The notes beneath the pieces were generated by a model. The model searched no databases. It had not been told where the DNA came from and worked only from the letters and a program-made list of their open reading frames with translations. From Oenanthe sinensis (taxonomy: Eukaryota; Streptophyta; Magnoliopsida; Apiales; Apiaceae): a stretch of 64,000 bases of DNA. The stretch covers positions 7,068,001 through 7,132,000 of the forward strand of contig JAPMAC010000207.1 in NCBI GenBank assembly GCA_028671895.1, given 5' to 3'. The stretch's first letter is position 1; the number at the start of each line of letters is the position of its first letter. The position numbers and the translations under genes were made by a program. Shown here in pieces: positions 1 to 12,444 of this stretch.

Positions 1-2958
1 TTGAAATTATTGATAAATATCAAGTAATGATATTTTGTTAATATTTCCGTGCAATTAATTGTGATATTTTTAATATGAGTGATAATACAAGTTGTTTATC
101 TGAAATCACTAATAATAAAAATATGTCTTAATGCTTATTGTTCTACTGAATGATTACCATGCCTATTTGATTTATATATATGCATGTTATTGGTAATTGT
201 TTAGTACAATATAAGTATTTTATTTATTTTGTTTTATTTAAATTATGATGATATAAAACAATTTAGTGATATATTCGTTCCATAATTTAAGTAAATTAAA
301 ATAAATTTGCAGCATAATTATTCGTACTATAAATATTTTTTTATTACTTTATGATAATTGATTAATATTTTATTACAATATAATTGTGATATATTGATAC
401 TAATGGATTTGCTTAGTCTTTTTTCTAAGTAAAAATTGGTTTTTGAAAAAGCCGTTAGTATTAATATATTTAGTTTTCTTTCTTTAACTGAGTTTTAAAC
501 CTGAATGTATTAAAAAGAAACTCTTGTCTATTTTTTTTCAAAATGTATTATTCAAAGATACATTCATCTTTCTATCAGTCTTAAAGAATAAAACATCAAA
601 TTCTTTTTCAAAACTTCTCTTTTGAAAAACTTTTGATTTACAGCCCAACTTTATTTTTCCAAACCTAGGGTGTGAATCAAACTTTTCTTGAGAATAATCT
701 TTCTCCAATCTCAAAATCTTTTATCCTCTTCCAAAAGCTAGTTTCAAAAGTTTTATCTTACAAAACTTTTTCTCTCTTAATTTTTTCTTTTAGAGTGGCA
801 GAAACTTTGTGACTGCTATTTTATTTGGAAAAATTATTTTAACTTCGAGATACCAATCACTTGTAAAATGATTTATTTTTAAAAACTTGTTTCAATGTAT
901 GTTTCACATTGATTCATAGTACCAAAACAGTAATTATTTCTTTGAAGGCCTAGTACTCCATTGTTAAGCATTCATTCACCCCAATTGTCATGTTGTTATC
1001 TTAAGTCAGGGATACTATCAGGTGGATGAAAATGATGTAAATCATAATTTCATTATGAGTCAGAAAATCATAGTCCTCTATCTATAAGGATGTTTTGCAA
1101 AACTATTTTTAAAACTTACAGTACTTTGGTTTTAAAGGAAAAGAGTCATTTTATTGAGATAGAATGTGGTAAGAGAGTTGAATTTCTTCTTTGGTATAAA
1201 TTCTCACGTTTTACTATGGGAAGTTTGCCTTATAAGATATTCATAAGGGATAGAATTTTTCTCTGATACATTTTCTCGCGTTTTATTATGGAATAAGTAT
1301 CTTAAAGAAAATTTATATTGGTATCATGTTCTTAAATGATAAATCTTTAGAATAGACAAAATTCTTTTAGTAAAAGTGCTTTAATGCAATCGTTTACCAT
1401 TCCTTCATATATTTTCCTTCTCTTTAGGATGAAAAATATATTTTGGAATGTTAAGGTGATTATCTCTTTATCTTGGTTGTCTTTTTCCGTTTATCCCCCA
1501 GTGGCTTTAGAAGCTGGCCAAGAGGTTGAAAACCCATCAATCTCTTACTCAGACCTTAGTACCAAACACTAATTCATCTACTCCCATATATTAACCCCTG
1601 GAGATACAAGGAACATATGTAAGTTAGAGATTGATAAGGGAGAAACTGCACTTGATGCAGCAAATAAGGATGAAGTCGGAAGTGCACCCACAGCTCTACC
1701 TCCTGAGAAGAAAAGTAGTATACAAACTGAGGTAACTGTAAGCTCATCCGCATCTTCTCAAAAGGATGCCGAGCTAAAAAGGCAATTAAACTGTCTCTAG
1801 AATCATTCTCTCAATAGGGTGAGTCCATTGAAATTTCCTCGTCAGCCAGAGCATCTGGTAATCAGTCAAGCACACCACTGACACTCACGCTAATGGTTAG
1901 CCTATATAGATAAACTCCAAGAACACATTGCAAGGTGTGTACAGTGAGAGGTATAGGCATTCAGAGGAGATACGTACTCTAGCCATATATTACATTATCT
2001 AAGTATCTACCTCAAACAGAAGTTAATCTTCTGCATCCTGAAAGGGAGGTCACTTATTCAGATTTTTCTGGGCTTGAAAGGCAACTACTTGACAAGAATT
2101 CTTCGGATGAGTCAAGTAGGGTATTTTACACAAAATTCCCGTCACAGAGTTATGAGGGTAACGTAGGATCTAAATTGCCATTCATTACATTGTCTACTAC
2201 ATCGCCCCTCTTGGAAGGAACATTTCCATATCCTGAAAAGGAATGTCCATCTCCCATTTATGAAGAAGGTGTGAGGCAACTCCTTGATAGAACAAGGCAG
2301 GATTCCTTAATAGATTTTAAAATCTTGGGATAAACCATCTCAAAGAGGTGAGGCTCCACTAGAAAGTGATTTAACATTTATTATTGAGTCTGGTGCTAAG
2401 ACAGTGCTTATGAATGATAGATCAAGAACACCTCTATGAGGTAATTCTCCACTTGATAGTGATTCGGTTAATTCTGATGAATCAGGTGATGAGAATATAA
2501 ATCAATTGTTGGATTTCACTTGCAGGTACAGAAGGCTATATTTGGAATGCAGAGTGAAAGTGAGAGAGAGAAACACTTAACTGAAAGTGAGGGAGAGATA
2601 CACTTGCGTAAGAGATAGGGAGAGAAAGAGTGAAACATTTCAAAGTGCTCGACACTTAAGTGTAAACACTAACAGAACGTAGTAGAAGTGAGGAAACCAT
2701 AGACCAAATACTTACCCTTGTTACTTGCTACTTCTAAAAGAAAAGCTATTATGATTTCCCAATCAATGTCAGACGAGAACCTTCTTTGGAAGACAAACCA
2801 TTCAAAAGATGGTCCATTGGAGGATTCCTCAACTAAGGGGGAGAATTTAGTAAGAAAAAGAGAAAAAGAAAAAGTTAATAAAGTCTTATCTTCGTATCCT
2901 TATGAGAAGTTAATATCCTTATGGGGAGAATTTAGACAAGAAAATGAAGAAGAATTAC
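1..2958 (+). mobile_element. C' element: internal region of a SIRE-like copia element, left end outside window
   Basis: This stretch runs colinear, as reverse complement, with about 39180-41650 of element C. Examples are the segment ending GTGGCTTTAGAAGCTGGCC near 1519, the block around 2270-2580, and the AT-rich first 400 bases. It is therefore a second copy of the C family in the opposite orientation. Compared with C, the segment between about 2940 and the LTR start is missing: text matching C near 39140 is followed directly by text matching the LTR interior. The first 1.4 kb is non-coding and AT-rich with nothing else recognisable. The 5' LTR and gag-pol must lie left of the window. The homology with C is seen directly; the SIRE-type assignment rests on C. 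Confidence 0.75.
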
Positions 2959-2960
2959 AT
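1480..2960 (+). pseudogene. Remnant of the third (env-position) reading frame of C'
   Basis: Short open stretches (for example about 1615-1797, ending in TAG) encode an acidic, Ser/Glu/Lys-rich sequence, including an ALDAANKDEVGSAP-like run. They are broken by many stops. The corresponding minus-strand segment of C (about 40450-39180) keeps a 97-codon open piece. The place (downstream of pol, just before the polypurine tract) and the composition resemble the extra frame of elements A and D, but I see no conserved domain. A polypurine-tract-like AAGGGGGAGA lies at 2835-2844. Assignment to the env-like position is inference. Confidence 0.4.
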
Positions 2961-3595
2961 TAGAAGAAGTTTTGAAGTCTACTACAGGTCACTAAAAGAA
3001 GTTCATTAATATGTTCAAGCATCGGTGAAGAATAATGTGTCAAGACTTTCAGGGTTTCAGAAGTGTTGAAGATTCAGTATAGATGTGCCACTAGAAGATT
3101 TCAGTGTAAAGGCATTGATTGAAGATAGATAGTGTTCGAAGCATAGGAATATAGAAGGGTAAAGACAAAGGTTAAAGAAGGAAGTTGTAGTCTTGAAGTT
3201 ATACTCACTTAAAGAAGTTCATTTAAATGTTCAAGCGTCAGTGAAGAACAGAGAATGAAGTATTTAAGATTGTGGTAATAATGGAGAGGTTGTCGAAGTA
3301 CCAGAAAAGATTCCAGTGAAAGTACAGTATTTATTGATAGTCAGTGTTTTAATCAATGCAACAGTCCAAGGTTAATCAGCTGAAACAGAATAGAAAACAA
3401 GAGAATTTAATTCAATGTTAGTCATTTGTGAACCAAACCAGTGCACTAAGCGTCAGCACAACAAGAAGAGAATTACCTTGATGTATCAGAAGAAAATCAG
3501 TTGATCAAGCCAGAAGAGTGAAAATCAAGTGGTAAATATTTCAAGAATTTCAAGAAATTGGTTATGGCAAGTATTACTACATTTGGTGGCTCTTG

Positions 3596-3910
3596 TACTC
3601 TTGAAGCAATGTAGGAGGCGCAACAAAACTCCTTAGGCGCAACGAAATACTTGTGAATAAATTTCTAAGTACTTTTGTGGCTCCTACACACTGCAAACAC
3701 TCTAGAGGCACAACAAAACTCTTTAGGCACAATAAAATACTTGTGAATAAGTTTCTAAGTACTTTCGTGGCTCCTACACACTGCAAGCACTCTAGAGGCG
3801 CAACAAAATTCCTTAGGCGCAACGAAATACTTGTGAATAAGTTTCTAAGTACTTTCGTGGCTCCTACACACTGCAAGCACTCTAGAGGAGCAAAAAAACT
3901 TTGCCTTATG
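3596..3910 (+). repeat. 90-bp tandem repeat with GGCGCAACAAAA motifs in the C' LTR
   Basis: The phrase CTTGTGAATAA ends at 3660, 3750 and 3840, giving an exact 90-bp period over about three and a half units. Each unit holds two copies of a GGCGCAACAAAA-like motif and one GTGGCTCCTACACACTGCA. Because 90 is a multiple of three, both strands show open frames with a 30-residue repeat. These are by-products of the period, not evidence of a gene. Further single motifs follow at about 3975, 3997 and 4044. The array sits just upstream of the LTR TATA box. Confidence 0.85.
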
Positions 3911-4110
3911 AGCAACAAAAGAGTTTAAGGCAAAAGCAAGAGTTTCATGGCTCCTCTATGAGGGACACATAGTAGGGGCAACAAAACTTTCCCTTAGGCG
4001 CAACAAAAGTTTTGTGGCTCCTATACACTGCACTCACTCTACACGCGCAAGAAAGGACTTAGCATTGTGAAGAACAAATCAATTTTAATTGATTTGAAAA
4101 GTCTACACCA

Positions 4111-4118
4111 TATATAAA
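4111..4118 (+). promoter_or_regulatory. TATA box of the C' LTR
   Basis: TATATAAA follows GTCTACACCA. The same context (CCTACACTATATAAAC) occurs on the minus strand of both C LTRs, so this is the likely core promoter and marks U3 to its left. Confidence 0.6.
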
Positions 4119-4784
4119 CAAAACGACATACTCATTTTGAAGTGTGTTCTAGTTTGACTCTTCCAATCAAAATTGCCGGAGAAGAACACAACAAAAATAT
4201 ATAGAGGGGACAAAACAAATCAAAACTATATCCATTACTCCTTACTAGAGTCTTTTGTTAATGACCGGATAAACCTTGTAATATTTTAAGGGCCATTATA
4301 AAATACTCTCGGTAGTTAAATCCTTAGACAAAATTATAGATACAAATATTGTATAGGATTTGACTTGTATATTTTTGTAGAAGCATAGAACTAATTTATT
4401 TTTTGGAAACCAATTATATATTTAATTGGGTGTAGCAACCTCAGGGTTTATATACAAAAGATATATTCCTCGAAACTTGTCTCATTAAATTACTTGCTAA
4501 TTTTGTAGAATATTAATGATTATTCATAAATACAGAAAATTAGTAAGCCAACCTCCTAAACACTATTCACCTCATGAACTAGAACCCACTAACCGAACTC
4601 TAAATTATTTATCCATAAAAGATTCAATTTTTTTTTAATTTAGTGAGTATCATATTCAACTCCCCCTTCTACGATACTTCGGGACCCAACATAAGAAGTG
4701 TGTTCTAAAGATCATTCTAGAGTAATCGCCTGATAAAAACATAGAGTTGTTCTCGATCTTGTTCCTAGAGTTGTGTTAGTATTG

Positions 4785-6745
4785 AAGGCTCCATATATCG
4801 GTTGAAACCATTTGAGATGAAAGAGTTAGTCACTCAGTTATAAAAACTATTATATAAAGGTATCATAAGATTGAAAGTGTCACTATGAAGCGCCAATGTT
4901 TTATTTGTTAAGGGAAAGGATAGCGTCATGGGACCGTACATGCGTTACTTAGAATTGATTAAGTTAACAATCAATATTGGATATCTATATCATGGATACA
5001 CAGAATATTCGACCACTTGAAGAAATTAGTCTACTTTTGAAGATATATTAAGGATATGTTATCACCAACTAAATATTTACCTTGATAGTATGTCAATGAT
5101 GGAATTTAGTACGTGATAAGGATATTATGAGTCTTTGATGAGGAAGGTTGTATTAATGAATGCACATGTACCTTTTATGGATTTCATTGGAATGTTAAGA
5201 AATAATTGGACAATTTATCGTAGTCTTCATAGGGGATATTTTGATCTGCCCAAAGATTAAGGGAGAACATGAAGGGAAAATATGTATAGCCTTGGAAATC
5301 TTAAGAGAAAAAAGATTGGATGCCAAATTCTCTAAATGTGTGTTTTGGTAAAATGAGTTAAAAATTTGGGATATGTAGTAAGTGGGGAAGGAGGTTTTAA
5401 GGAAATTAAAGAATATATAAGTAACCGCCCCGATGTTACAACTATAAGATGAGAAAAGGCGAAGCTAGTAATTAATAATGACATGTCTTTTGGGGGATTG
5501 ATTGTGTGCAAAAGCAACATACTAGAAATAATTTTATATGCGTCTTAGTAACTGAAGAAATATGAATTAAGTTATCCTACCTAAGAATTGGAGCTGATAT
5601 CAATTGATTCTTAGATAAGTATGGACTTGTTTTGTATTTGAGTTCCATACCCATTAAGGAAGGAAAACTCATTAGATTTTTTTTCTTTCAGAATCGTTTC
5701 CTTTTTCTAATTATTGACAATTTGTCATCCGATTGAGATAAACAATGCATATGGTGTGACTTCTTATCTGTTTGATAAAAGTCTAATGGGAAACCACCCA
5801 ATTATGTGTTGTAAGCCAGAAAGTACTAAAGACTGGCCATCTTAAGTACAAATATGATTGTTCTCAGTCATATCCAAATTATTTTACTACCTCTTATATA
5901 CATTTCAAAATGTGTTTATTGCTCTACAAATCACCCTGATTGTTTTATTACAATGATATTCATTCAGAGCTCTCAATTAAAATCATGTATAGAGTCTAAC
6001 TCTTCATAGAAATTTTGTGTCTTGGATTTCAAAAGGACTTTGGATAATCACTCACTACGAATTGAGTTTTCATACGACACTAGTTACCACTCACATATAG
6101 TCATGCCGCCTTATGAAGTTTAGTGCGGATGAAAATGTCGATCTACCTTGTGTTAGGGACAAAATCGATGAATGATAGATATGTGGAGACAAGAACCGGT
6201 TCGACAGGCATATGATACAAATTGTATTAATTGAAAGAGATTATTGATAACTCAAGATGGACAACGCGAGTATGGTGATCAAGTCTGAAAAGACAGAGAG
6301 TATATGAAGGAGAAGACTTTGTAGTGTTAAACGTATTATCGTGGAAAAAAGTAACAAGATTTGGTATTATCGTGGAAAGAAGTAACAAGATTTGGTAAAA
6401 GAGAGAACTTAAGCTCGAGGAGTATTGAATATTTCAAGGTCTTGAAGTATATTAAGAAGGTGTATATTAAGTGACGCTCTTTCCCAATTTTAATGAATCC
6501 ATCGTACGTATCATACCTTAGTGTTAGGACGTTATAGCTCGGACATTAGGCATGCGTTAGAGTACGAACTTATAGAGATCATCGAATTAATAAAGCAAGT
6601 GTTGAGAAGTGAAGTAATAATGCTGATGAGATTGTTGTACAAAATCGAGTAGGTTGAAGACTCACCCTAGGAATTAGAAATCAAGGCGCGAGAATATTAA
6701 CCTCGGTTGTTCACGTGTATATTCCGAAAACAGAATCCTTTTAAG
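4785..6745 (+). pseudogene. Decayed Ty3/gypsy chromovirus pol (Tekay/Del type): RT, RNase H, integrase, chromodomain tail
   Basis: Frames change often and stops are common, but the order of known pol landmarks can be followed. At about 4785-4960 is the start of reverse transcriptase (an APYR-like start and an F-E-M-K-E-L run). Near 5150-5260 is the NAPATF-like and DDIL-like region. At about 5285-5345 is a LREKxLxAKFSKCxFW-like run. Near 5540-5600 is an RNase H piece (YAS, QLKKYE, SYPT). At about 6065-6170 is the integrase SYHSHI-PPYE-KCRS region. At about 6650-6715 is a VEDxxxELExxAREYxPRLF-like end, as in chromodomain tails. The catalytic DD of RT is lost. The total is shorter than an intact pol, so internal deletions are present. 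Gag and protease are absent; the C' LTR abuts the left side. Confidence 0.7.
5610..6050. other. Unassigned segment inside the chromovirus pol remnant
   Basis: Between the RNase H and integrase landmarks lies about 440 bases in which I recognise no integrase zinc-binding or core sequence. It is AT-rich with pyrimidine runs and could be a small insertion or simply decayed sequence. I see no clear terminal repeats. Confidence 0.3.
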
Positions 6746-6755
6746 AAGGGGAGAC
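6743..6755 (+). other. Polypurine tract of the chromovirus
   Basis: AAGAAGGGGAGAC directly precedes TGTAATAACCC, the usual tract-to-LTR transition of Tekay/Del-type chromoviruses. It would prime plus-strand DNA synthesis. Confidence 0.65.
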
Positions 6756-7422
6756 TGTAATAACCCAAATTTTTAACATTTGATATAATTAAGATTTTTG
6801 AGAATTTTTTTTTATTTTATTAAGTGAATAATTTTATTTGATTTATCGCTTGTAGGAAACTTATGATTTGAAGTTGTATTATTAATATAAGTCGTATAAT
6901 ATACGTTATAAATGAGGGTATGTAAATCACGTTAGATTTTGAAAAATCGCAAATCTACTTTTTGATTTATTACGAGCAAAATATTTAAGTGTATGTAAAT
7001 CTCGATGGAATTCGGAGATTCACAACTTGAAAATATTTCATAGTTCGTATTTTTAAGTTAGTATATGTAATACTTTCGTAATATATTTTGCACTAGGATT
7101 ATTACGAATTATTAAAATAGAGTTTAAAGAATAGTATTCTAGGAATAGTAAGTGATAATTAGTACTTTTGATAAATACAAATTTTATTAAAATTCTCGTA
7201 ATGAGTATTAGTTAGTAACCTCGACGTTGCGAATCATAATGAAAACGCGAATCAAATTACTACCTATTAAATGAAGGAGCCAAATTCTCTTAAAATAAAA
7301 GAATTACAAATAGAAAATGGCAAGTACTTGCATTATATTAGTACGTGGAGGAAGTTTTGACCTTGACTTAGTCAAACAAAGACCAAAAAAAAATAAAGTA
7401 CTTAGAATTAAAACCAATCTAA

Positions 7423-8991
7423 TGTTGGGTTCCGAGGCATAAAACGTAGCGGATTAAACGTAAATATAACGAAAAATTTCGGAACCCTAACGCAGGATCA
7501 TGTATAAGATTGACAGATTATGGTGAAACGGAATCATACCTTTGTCTGGTCTTGACTTACACGAACTCAACGGAGATCCTAGCTTTCATGACTTGTGTCT
7601 TCCTCTCGAAAGCACCTCTATGGTATCCACACGAGCACCTTCAAGAACGTCTCACGATCTTGATTACGGAATGAATGTACTAGCCTCCTTTGATGATTTC
7701 GAATTCTGCCTCTGCCTTTTCTCTCTGCCTTTGCTACTGCTAGGGTTCGTTTTTTCTTAAAAACTTAATACCTATTAACCCTACATTATCTATTTATAAT
7801 GGTTGGTTAATAGGCCCATAATAGCAACCCATAATAGCAAAGCCTAACCCATGTAGGTTTAGGATTAAATAATAAAACCGAATTTTATTATTTAATTAAT
7901 AACTAAGTCACACTTAATTATTAAGGGCAGAATTCAAATTCGAATTCGAATTTATATTATTTTAATTAATTAAGTCTCACTTAATTAATATAATAAAATT
8001 CAAATAATCATCAATTAATTTAAATCTATAATTTAAATTAACTATTCCTCTAAGTACTCTATGTGTGTGACCCTATAGGCTATTATTTAATTAGCAATAA
8101 TTTTATTCTCCAATAAAATTATAAACAATGAGCAGTATCTAGTAATACATCATTGCTACCCAATTAAATAATAATTAAATCGTGATTCGATAAAACCTTT
8201 CGTGATTAATGTTTCCGTGTAATATAATCCCTTTAACCATATATATTATAGATTAAACTCAAGGCATGAATTTAGTCATCCTCTTCAACATTTAATCCGG
8301 GTTTACTTGATCCATGAGTAGACTATGAGAAACAAATCATTATTTGAGCATGGCCATGCATTTTATAGTCTCACTCAATCAAGATGCCAATAATATCTCT
8401 CCTAATTATAGGAGGGTTAAATCCTTTATCTATCATTCATATTTCTCATACGACTCATGATATACCCGATGTCCACTTTTATCATCACCCGGTCAAAAGT
8501 GACTTTTAATGTAGTCAAAGTATATTAATCCTCATATAGAAATATAATGATCTCAAGTCGAAGGATCATTACACCATTATCACTGTGAGTCTTTCTTATG
8601 ACTTTATTAAACATGAAGAATCTCACTATGGTTCTGTCCAGTACCATGTACTCCTGCATGTACCTATGTGTTGACTTTAGTATCCCCATACTTATAACCA
8701 ATGAGATGTGGTTATCTGTCAAACAACATACTAGTCTATTTATGTATTATTATTGTCCTATAATAATAATACTCGACTAGGGACATTTAAGAATATGATC
8801 TATTATATAATCTAAAGTTCAAGTCATGTACTAAACTATACAATGTGTATCATGATTCTAAGGACATTTATTATGCTAACAAATATATCGCAGTATTTAA
8901 AGTCATAATAAATACGTTTATTGAATAATCAAATGACATAAAGGTCTATTAAAAGAAACATTGTATTGCCTCTAGGGCACCTACACTAACA
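7423..8991 (-). repeat. Solo LTR of a BARE/Angela-type copia element
   Basis: On the minus strand the segment starts TGTTAGTGTAGGTGCCCTAG, continues with AGGCAATACAATG, and ends GGTTCCGAACCCAACA-like, giving a TG...CA LTR of 1569 bp. The TGCCCTAGAGGCAATA phrase near the start is the hallmark of BARE/Angela LTR starts (family knowledge). No internal domain is attached. The flanks are TCTAA on the left (7418-7422) and GCTAA on the right (8992-8996), a 5-bp duplication with one mismatch. The simplest reading is recombination between the two LTRs of a former full element. Confidence 0.75.
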
Positions 8992-11399
8992 GCTAAATCA
9001 CTCACTTCTTCATTTTTACAAAAATCAAACTGCACCCCCCCCCCCCCACTGAAGCTCACGGCAGATTGGAAAAGAATAGAGGAAGAAAAAAATTACTAGC
9101 TCATCCATTTCTTGCTTGATCATTGAGTTTAATAGCTTAAATCGAAGGTATGACTACCATCTTGCTTATTCTTGAATCCTACATAATTTCATCCATCAAA
9201 ACTCTTACAATAATCAAAACTCTCAAGAACCTGAATAGTAAGTTCTTGAAAAATAAATTTTAAAACTCTTGGATTATGGTTCCTTTAGCTTGGTTAATGA
9301 TTGTTAAAGGTTATTTAGGCTATCGATAGCATTGTTTAAGCATGTAAAATCATGGATGCATGAGTTTGGTTAATATTATATAAACTCATTTCATAAGTTT
9401 GAGTTGGTTGGATGATTTGAGATTGTTGTATTATGTAGTATAATGTTGAATGAGGAGTTTGGGATTGATTGAAGTTGATTTTGGTGTAGAATAAAAATGG
9501 AAAATGATAAATTTACAAACGTTACCATGCCCGTTTTCATTCTGCAGAAACTGCCCAGAAATTCTGGGAATATTTTTCCTCTGCTCTGGGCAGTTGGATG
9601 AGATTACTGGATAGTAGATAGTCTCATGATCATTTGCGCGCTAATTTTGTGTCATTCGGAGTTACGAGTCAAAAGTTATGAATGATTTATTAATGGTAGC
9701 GCAGAAAATGAAAATTCTGTTAAACTTTGAGGCTATGATTGGATTAGTTAGGGGGCTTAATAAAAACTGAAAATTTTCTGGAAGATTTATTGGTGGTTCA
9801 AGATGATCCCAGTGAAGGTTCATATCAAAAGGGTGAAGACACAATTTACTAAAAATGTTAGATCCGGCTAGTGCAGAGCAGGAATTTTAGGATTCCGTTC
9901 TAAATTAATATGAATCATTTTCTTTAGATAATGATTGTGTTTCGAATCAAACTTTTCATGGTAGATTGATATGATAACGAGGAAGACTCATTAGAAATGT
10001 GGTAGTAAAATATTTAATTTTCGATTTATGAAAAATGATTGAATAAAGTATGTGTAGGAGCATTTTAATTTTCAGATTTAGTGTCATGTTTTAAGGAGTA
10101 ATTTCGAAGGGGTTAATATACTTTATTCTTGTTGGCCAAATGATGAAAGTTGTTTATAAACCTCTGAGCTAGAAGTCTGCAAAATTTATTATTTGTTAAA
10201 CTATAATTGAAAGAGTTACGGATGTGGTAGTGACGGTGATGCAGAATCCATGAAAACTGCATTCTGTCCAATTTTGAGGCGAGATATCATCAAGATAGAA
10301 TCAGGATTTCGAATTGAACATTATATGGAACATAGGTGGATGATTCGGGATTATCCCAGAGAAGAGTTTTGAGTTAAAATGATTATTTTTCTATTTACTA
10401 AAAAGCCTAGAAGGAAAGCTATTTACTATATAAATCACATAGAATTAACATTTTGTTACCTTATTAGAACTTGCTTTCGGGAGAGTTCCAAGTCTCGTTT
10501 TGAGTCTGTTAAAGGACAAAAATTGTTAAGGGACAATCCGAGAATATGTCGAGGTAAAAAATGAGTTTAAAAGCTTTTGCTAAGATCAATTAAATGATAG
10601 CTAAAGTAGGCCCCATGAAGTGATATGCCAGGTAAATTAAGTATTCATAAAATGACTAAGTACAAGTTGTAATGACCATAATTGGATTGGATATATGTTT
10701 GTGGATTAGTATCGGCGTTCTAGCATAATATAGTCTAAAGGTTATAAAAATCTTGTAATTAGTTAATGAATTCGGTTATACTTATTAGTAGTATAACTAG
10801 TTTTCTTGATAAAGAGAACTAATCTATATTATTATATCTATTAATAGAACTTCTGGATTACGAGTGGAACTTTAGAAATGCATCATGGACATCAGGAAAA
10901 ATTTCTAACTCCATTATTTTATTATGTATAAGAATATTTTGATTGTTGTTTATACAAGATTTCTTGAAATCTTTGACTTTATAACAAGTTTTTCGATTGT
11001 AAAGTCTTGTTATGTTTTGAATTATTCATACTCTTGTTGTTATTGAAAATTATTCTCACCTGTTTCCTACTTGATCCTTTGACGGCTCTGAACTTCTTGA
11101 AAAGTTAGAGTTCGTATAGTAAGTAGTTAGAGATATTTGCTTGAGTATCGAGTTACACCATTCGTACTTGATAGTTGACCGGGAGTAGTATAATAAATTT
11201 ACGACATTAGTCATTATTAATCAATGAACTCCTCCTTGGAATATATTTTTATATTATTTAATAATGGGTAATTATTATTCATTATGAGTTAATATCTTTT
11301 AAAATAATTAAAAAATTATTTTGATTGGATTAAATATTATTTAAAATAATTAAATATATTTAATCCATTTCATTATTAATTATTATTTAAAAGGAAATT

Positions 11400-11680
11400 T
11401 AATGGTATTTAAATCTTGATTAAATATTTTCAATTTCTTTTAAAATATTTAAATATTATTTAATGTTGATTAAATATTATCTAAATATTAAAGAATTATC
11501 TTCAAAGTCACTTAAAATATTAAAATGTTATTTAATGTTGATTAAATATTATTTAAATATTAAATAAATACTTTCAAAACCTTTTTAAATATTTAAATAT
11601 TATATATAGTTGATTAAATATTATTTAAATATTAAACAATTACTTCTAAACCATTTGAAGCCTTTCAAGTATCATTTGAG
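11400..11680. repeat. AT-rich minisatellite, about 70-bp units
   Basis: The phrase GTTGATTAAATATTAT(T/C)TAAATATTAAA recurs about every 65-75 bases (near 11465, 11535 and 11605, with a weaker copy near 11420), separated by variable text. It is surrounded by other TTAAATATT-rich sequence. Non-coding. Confidence 0.6.
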
Positions 11681-12183
11681 GGTTCAAAATGATACTTAAA
11701 AATTTTAATTGACCCTTAAAAATATGTTGGCAATTATCCTAGAATTTTTGATATTATTTTTAATTAAATAATAATTAAGGGTCAATGATTTAAATATTTA
11801 TAATATATTTGAGTTAACAACTCCACACTAGGGAATGAATAAATAATTTTGACATTTTTCCCATATATGTATATTGGTGTAAATAGGGGTAATATCTCAC
11901 TCTATTTGAGAATTATCCATTTCGAGGATTTTGGTGATGTTAAAACAACTCCCTGGTCATGTGTTTTGAGAACTTCTAATGTGAAAAACATTCTAACAAT
12001 CAAAAATTAGTTGACTGAGAGTCAACCACATACCCATGAGAGTACTTCCACATAATTTCAGAAGTGAATCCATCATCTAATGTTGAAATCTTTGAAAAGA
12101 TTGTTGTTATTTTGAAACGTTGGGTTAAATTTCCCTTCCAGACTTATTGATTTTCATATATTCAAATGGAGCTGGAGTTATAA

Positions 12184-12288
12184 GTGTAAGAGGCTTGCGT
12201 GCGGCGCAGTCCATCAAAGTGTAACAGGCTTGTGTGCGGCACAGTCCATCATAGCGTAAGAGGCCGAGTGACGCACGGTTCAGCATTT
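12184..12288 (+). repeat. 35-bp tandem repeat, three units
   Basis: Units start at 12184, 12219 and 12254. The first two are nearly identical (GTGTAAGAGGCTTGCGTGCG and GTGTAACAGGCTTGTGTGCG starts). The third is diverged. It is markedly more GC-rich than its surroundings. Confidence 0.8.
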
Positions 12289-12444
12289 AAAGGCCCGTGT
12301 GTTGCTTGGGATGATGACCTGTTGTGGATCATCATTCTACTAGTAGAGAAAGTTACATATTTCTCTATTGTACAATACGACTGATCATCGTGGAGAATGG
12401 TGAATGTTCCAAATTATAGTCCCTTCTTCCAATTGAAATTTGAC

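Larger units (their letters stand above)
2959..4691 (+). repeat. 3' LTR of C', 5' end truncated
   Basis: The segment matches the reverse complement of the C LTR at both ends. It starts with text equivalent to C positions near 38220 (TTAGAAGAAGTTTTGAAGTC) and ends CTTCGGGACCCAACA at 4691; the C LTR starts TGTTAGGTCCCGAAG on the opposite strand. About 130 bases of the LTR 5' end are missing. The flanks match C well, but the block 3480-4095 does not match the equivalent C block at all. The R/U5 end carries the run TTCAACTCCCCCTTCTACGA, typical of this group of LTRs. Confidence 0.8.

Noticed and set aside
1384..1572. 62-codon frame in C' as a separate gene
   Set aside because: Its first half is AT-rich spacer; its end overlaps the third-frame remnant. 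Part of the element.
3596..3910. CRISPR-like regularly spaced repeat
   Set aside because: Units are continuous 90-bp repeats without unique spacers, in a plant LTR.
3577..3928. Overlapping open frames on both strands
   Set aside because: Explained by a tandem repeat of 90 bp, a multiple of three. No start context or homology.
7542..7760. 72-codon frame with a hydrophobic end
   Set aside because: Inside the solo LTR, non-coding in element orientation, no family.
9032..9048. C homopolymer as a functional site
   Set aside because: Low-complexity run; may also be length-variable or a sequencing artefact.
10379..10564. Small open frame in the 9-12 kb region
   Set aside because: Chance length in AT-rich LTR sequence, no homology or conservation.
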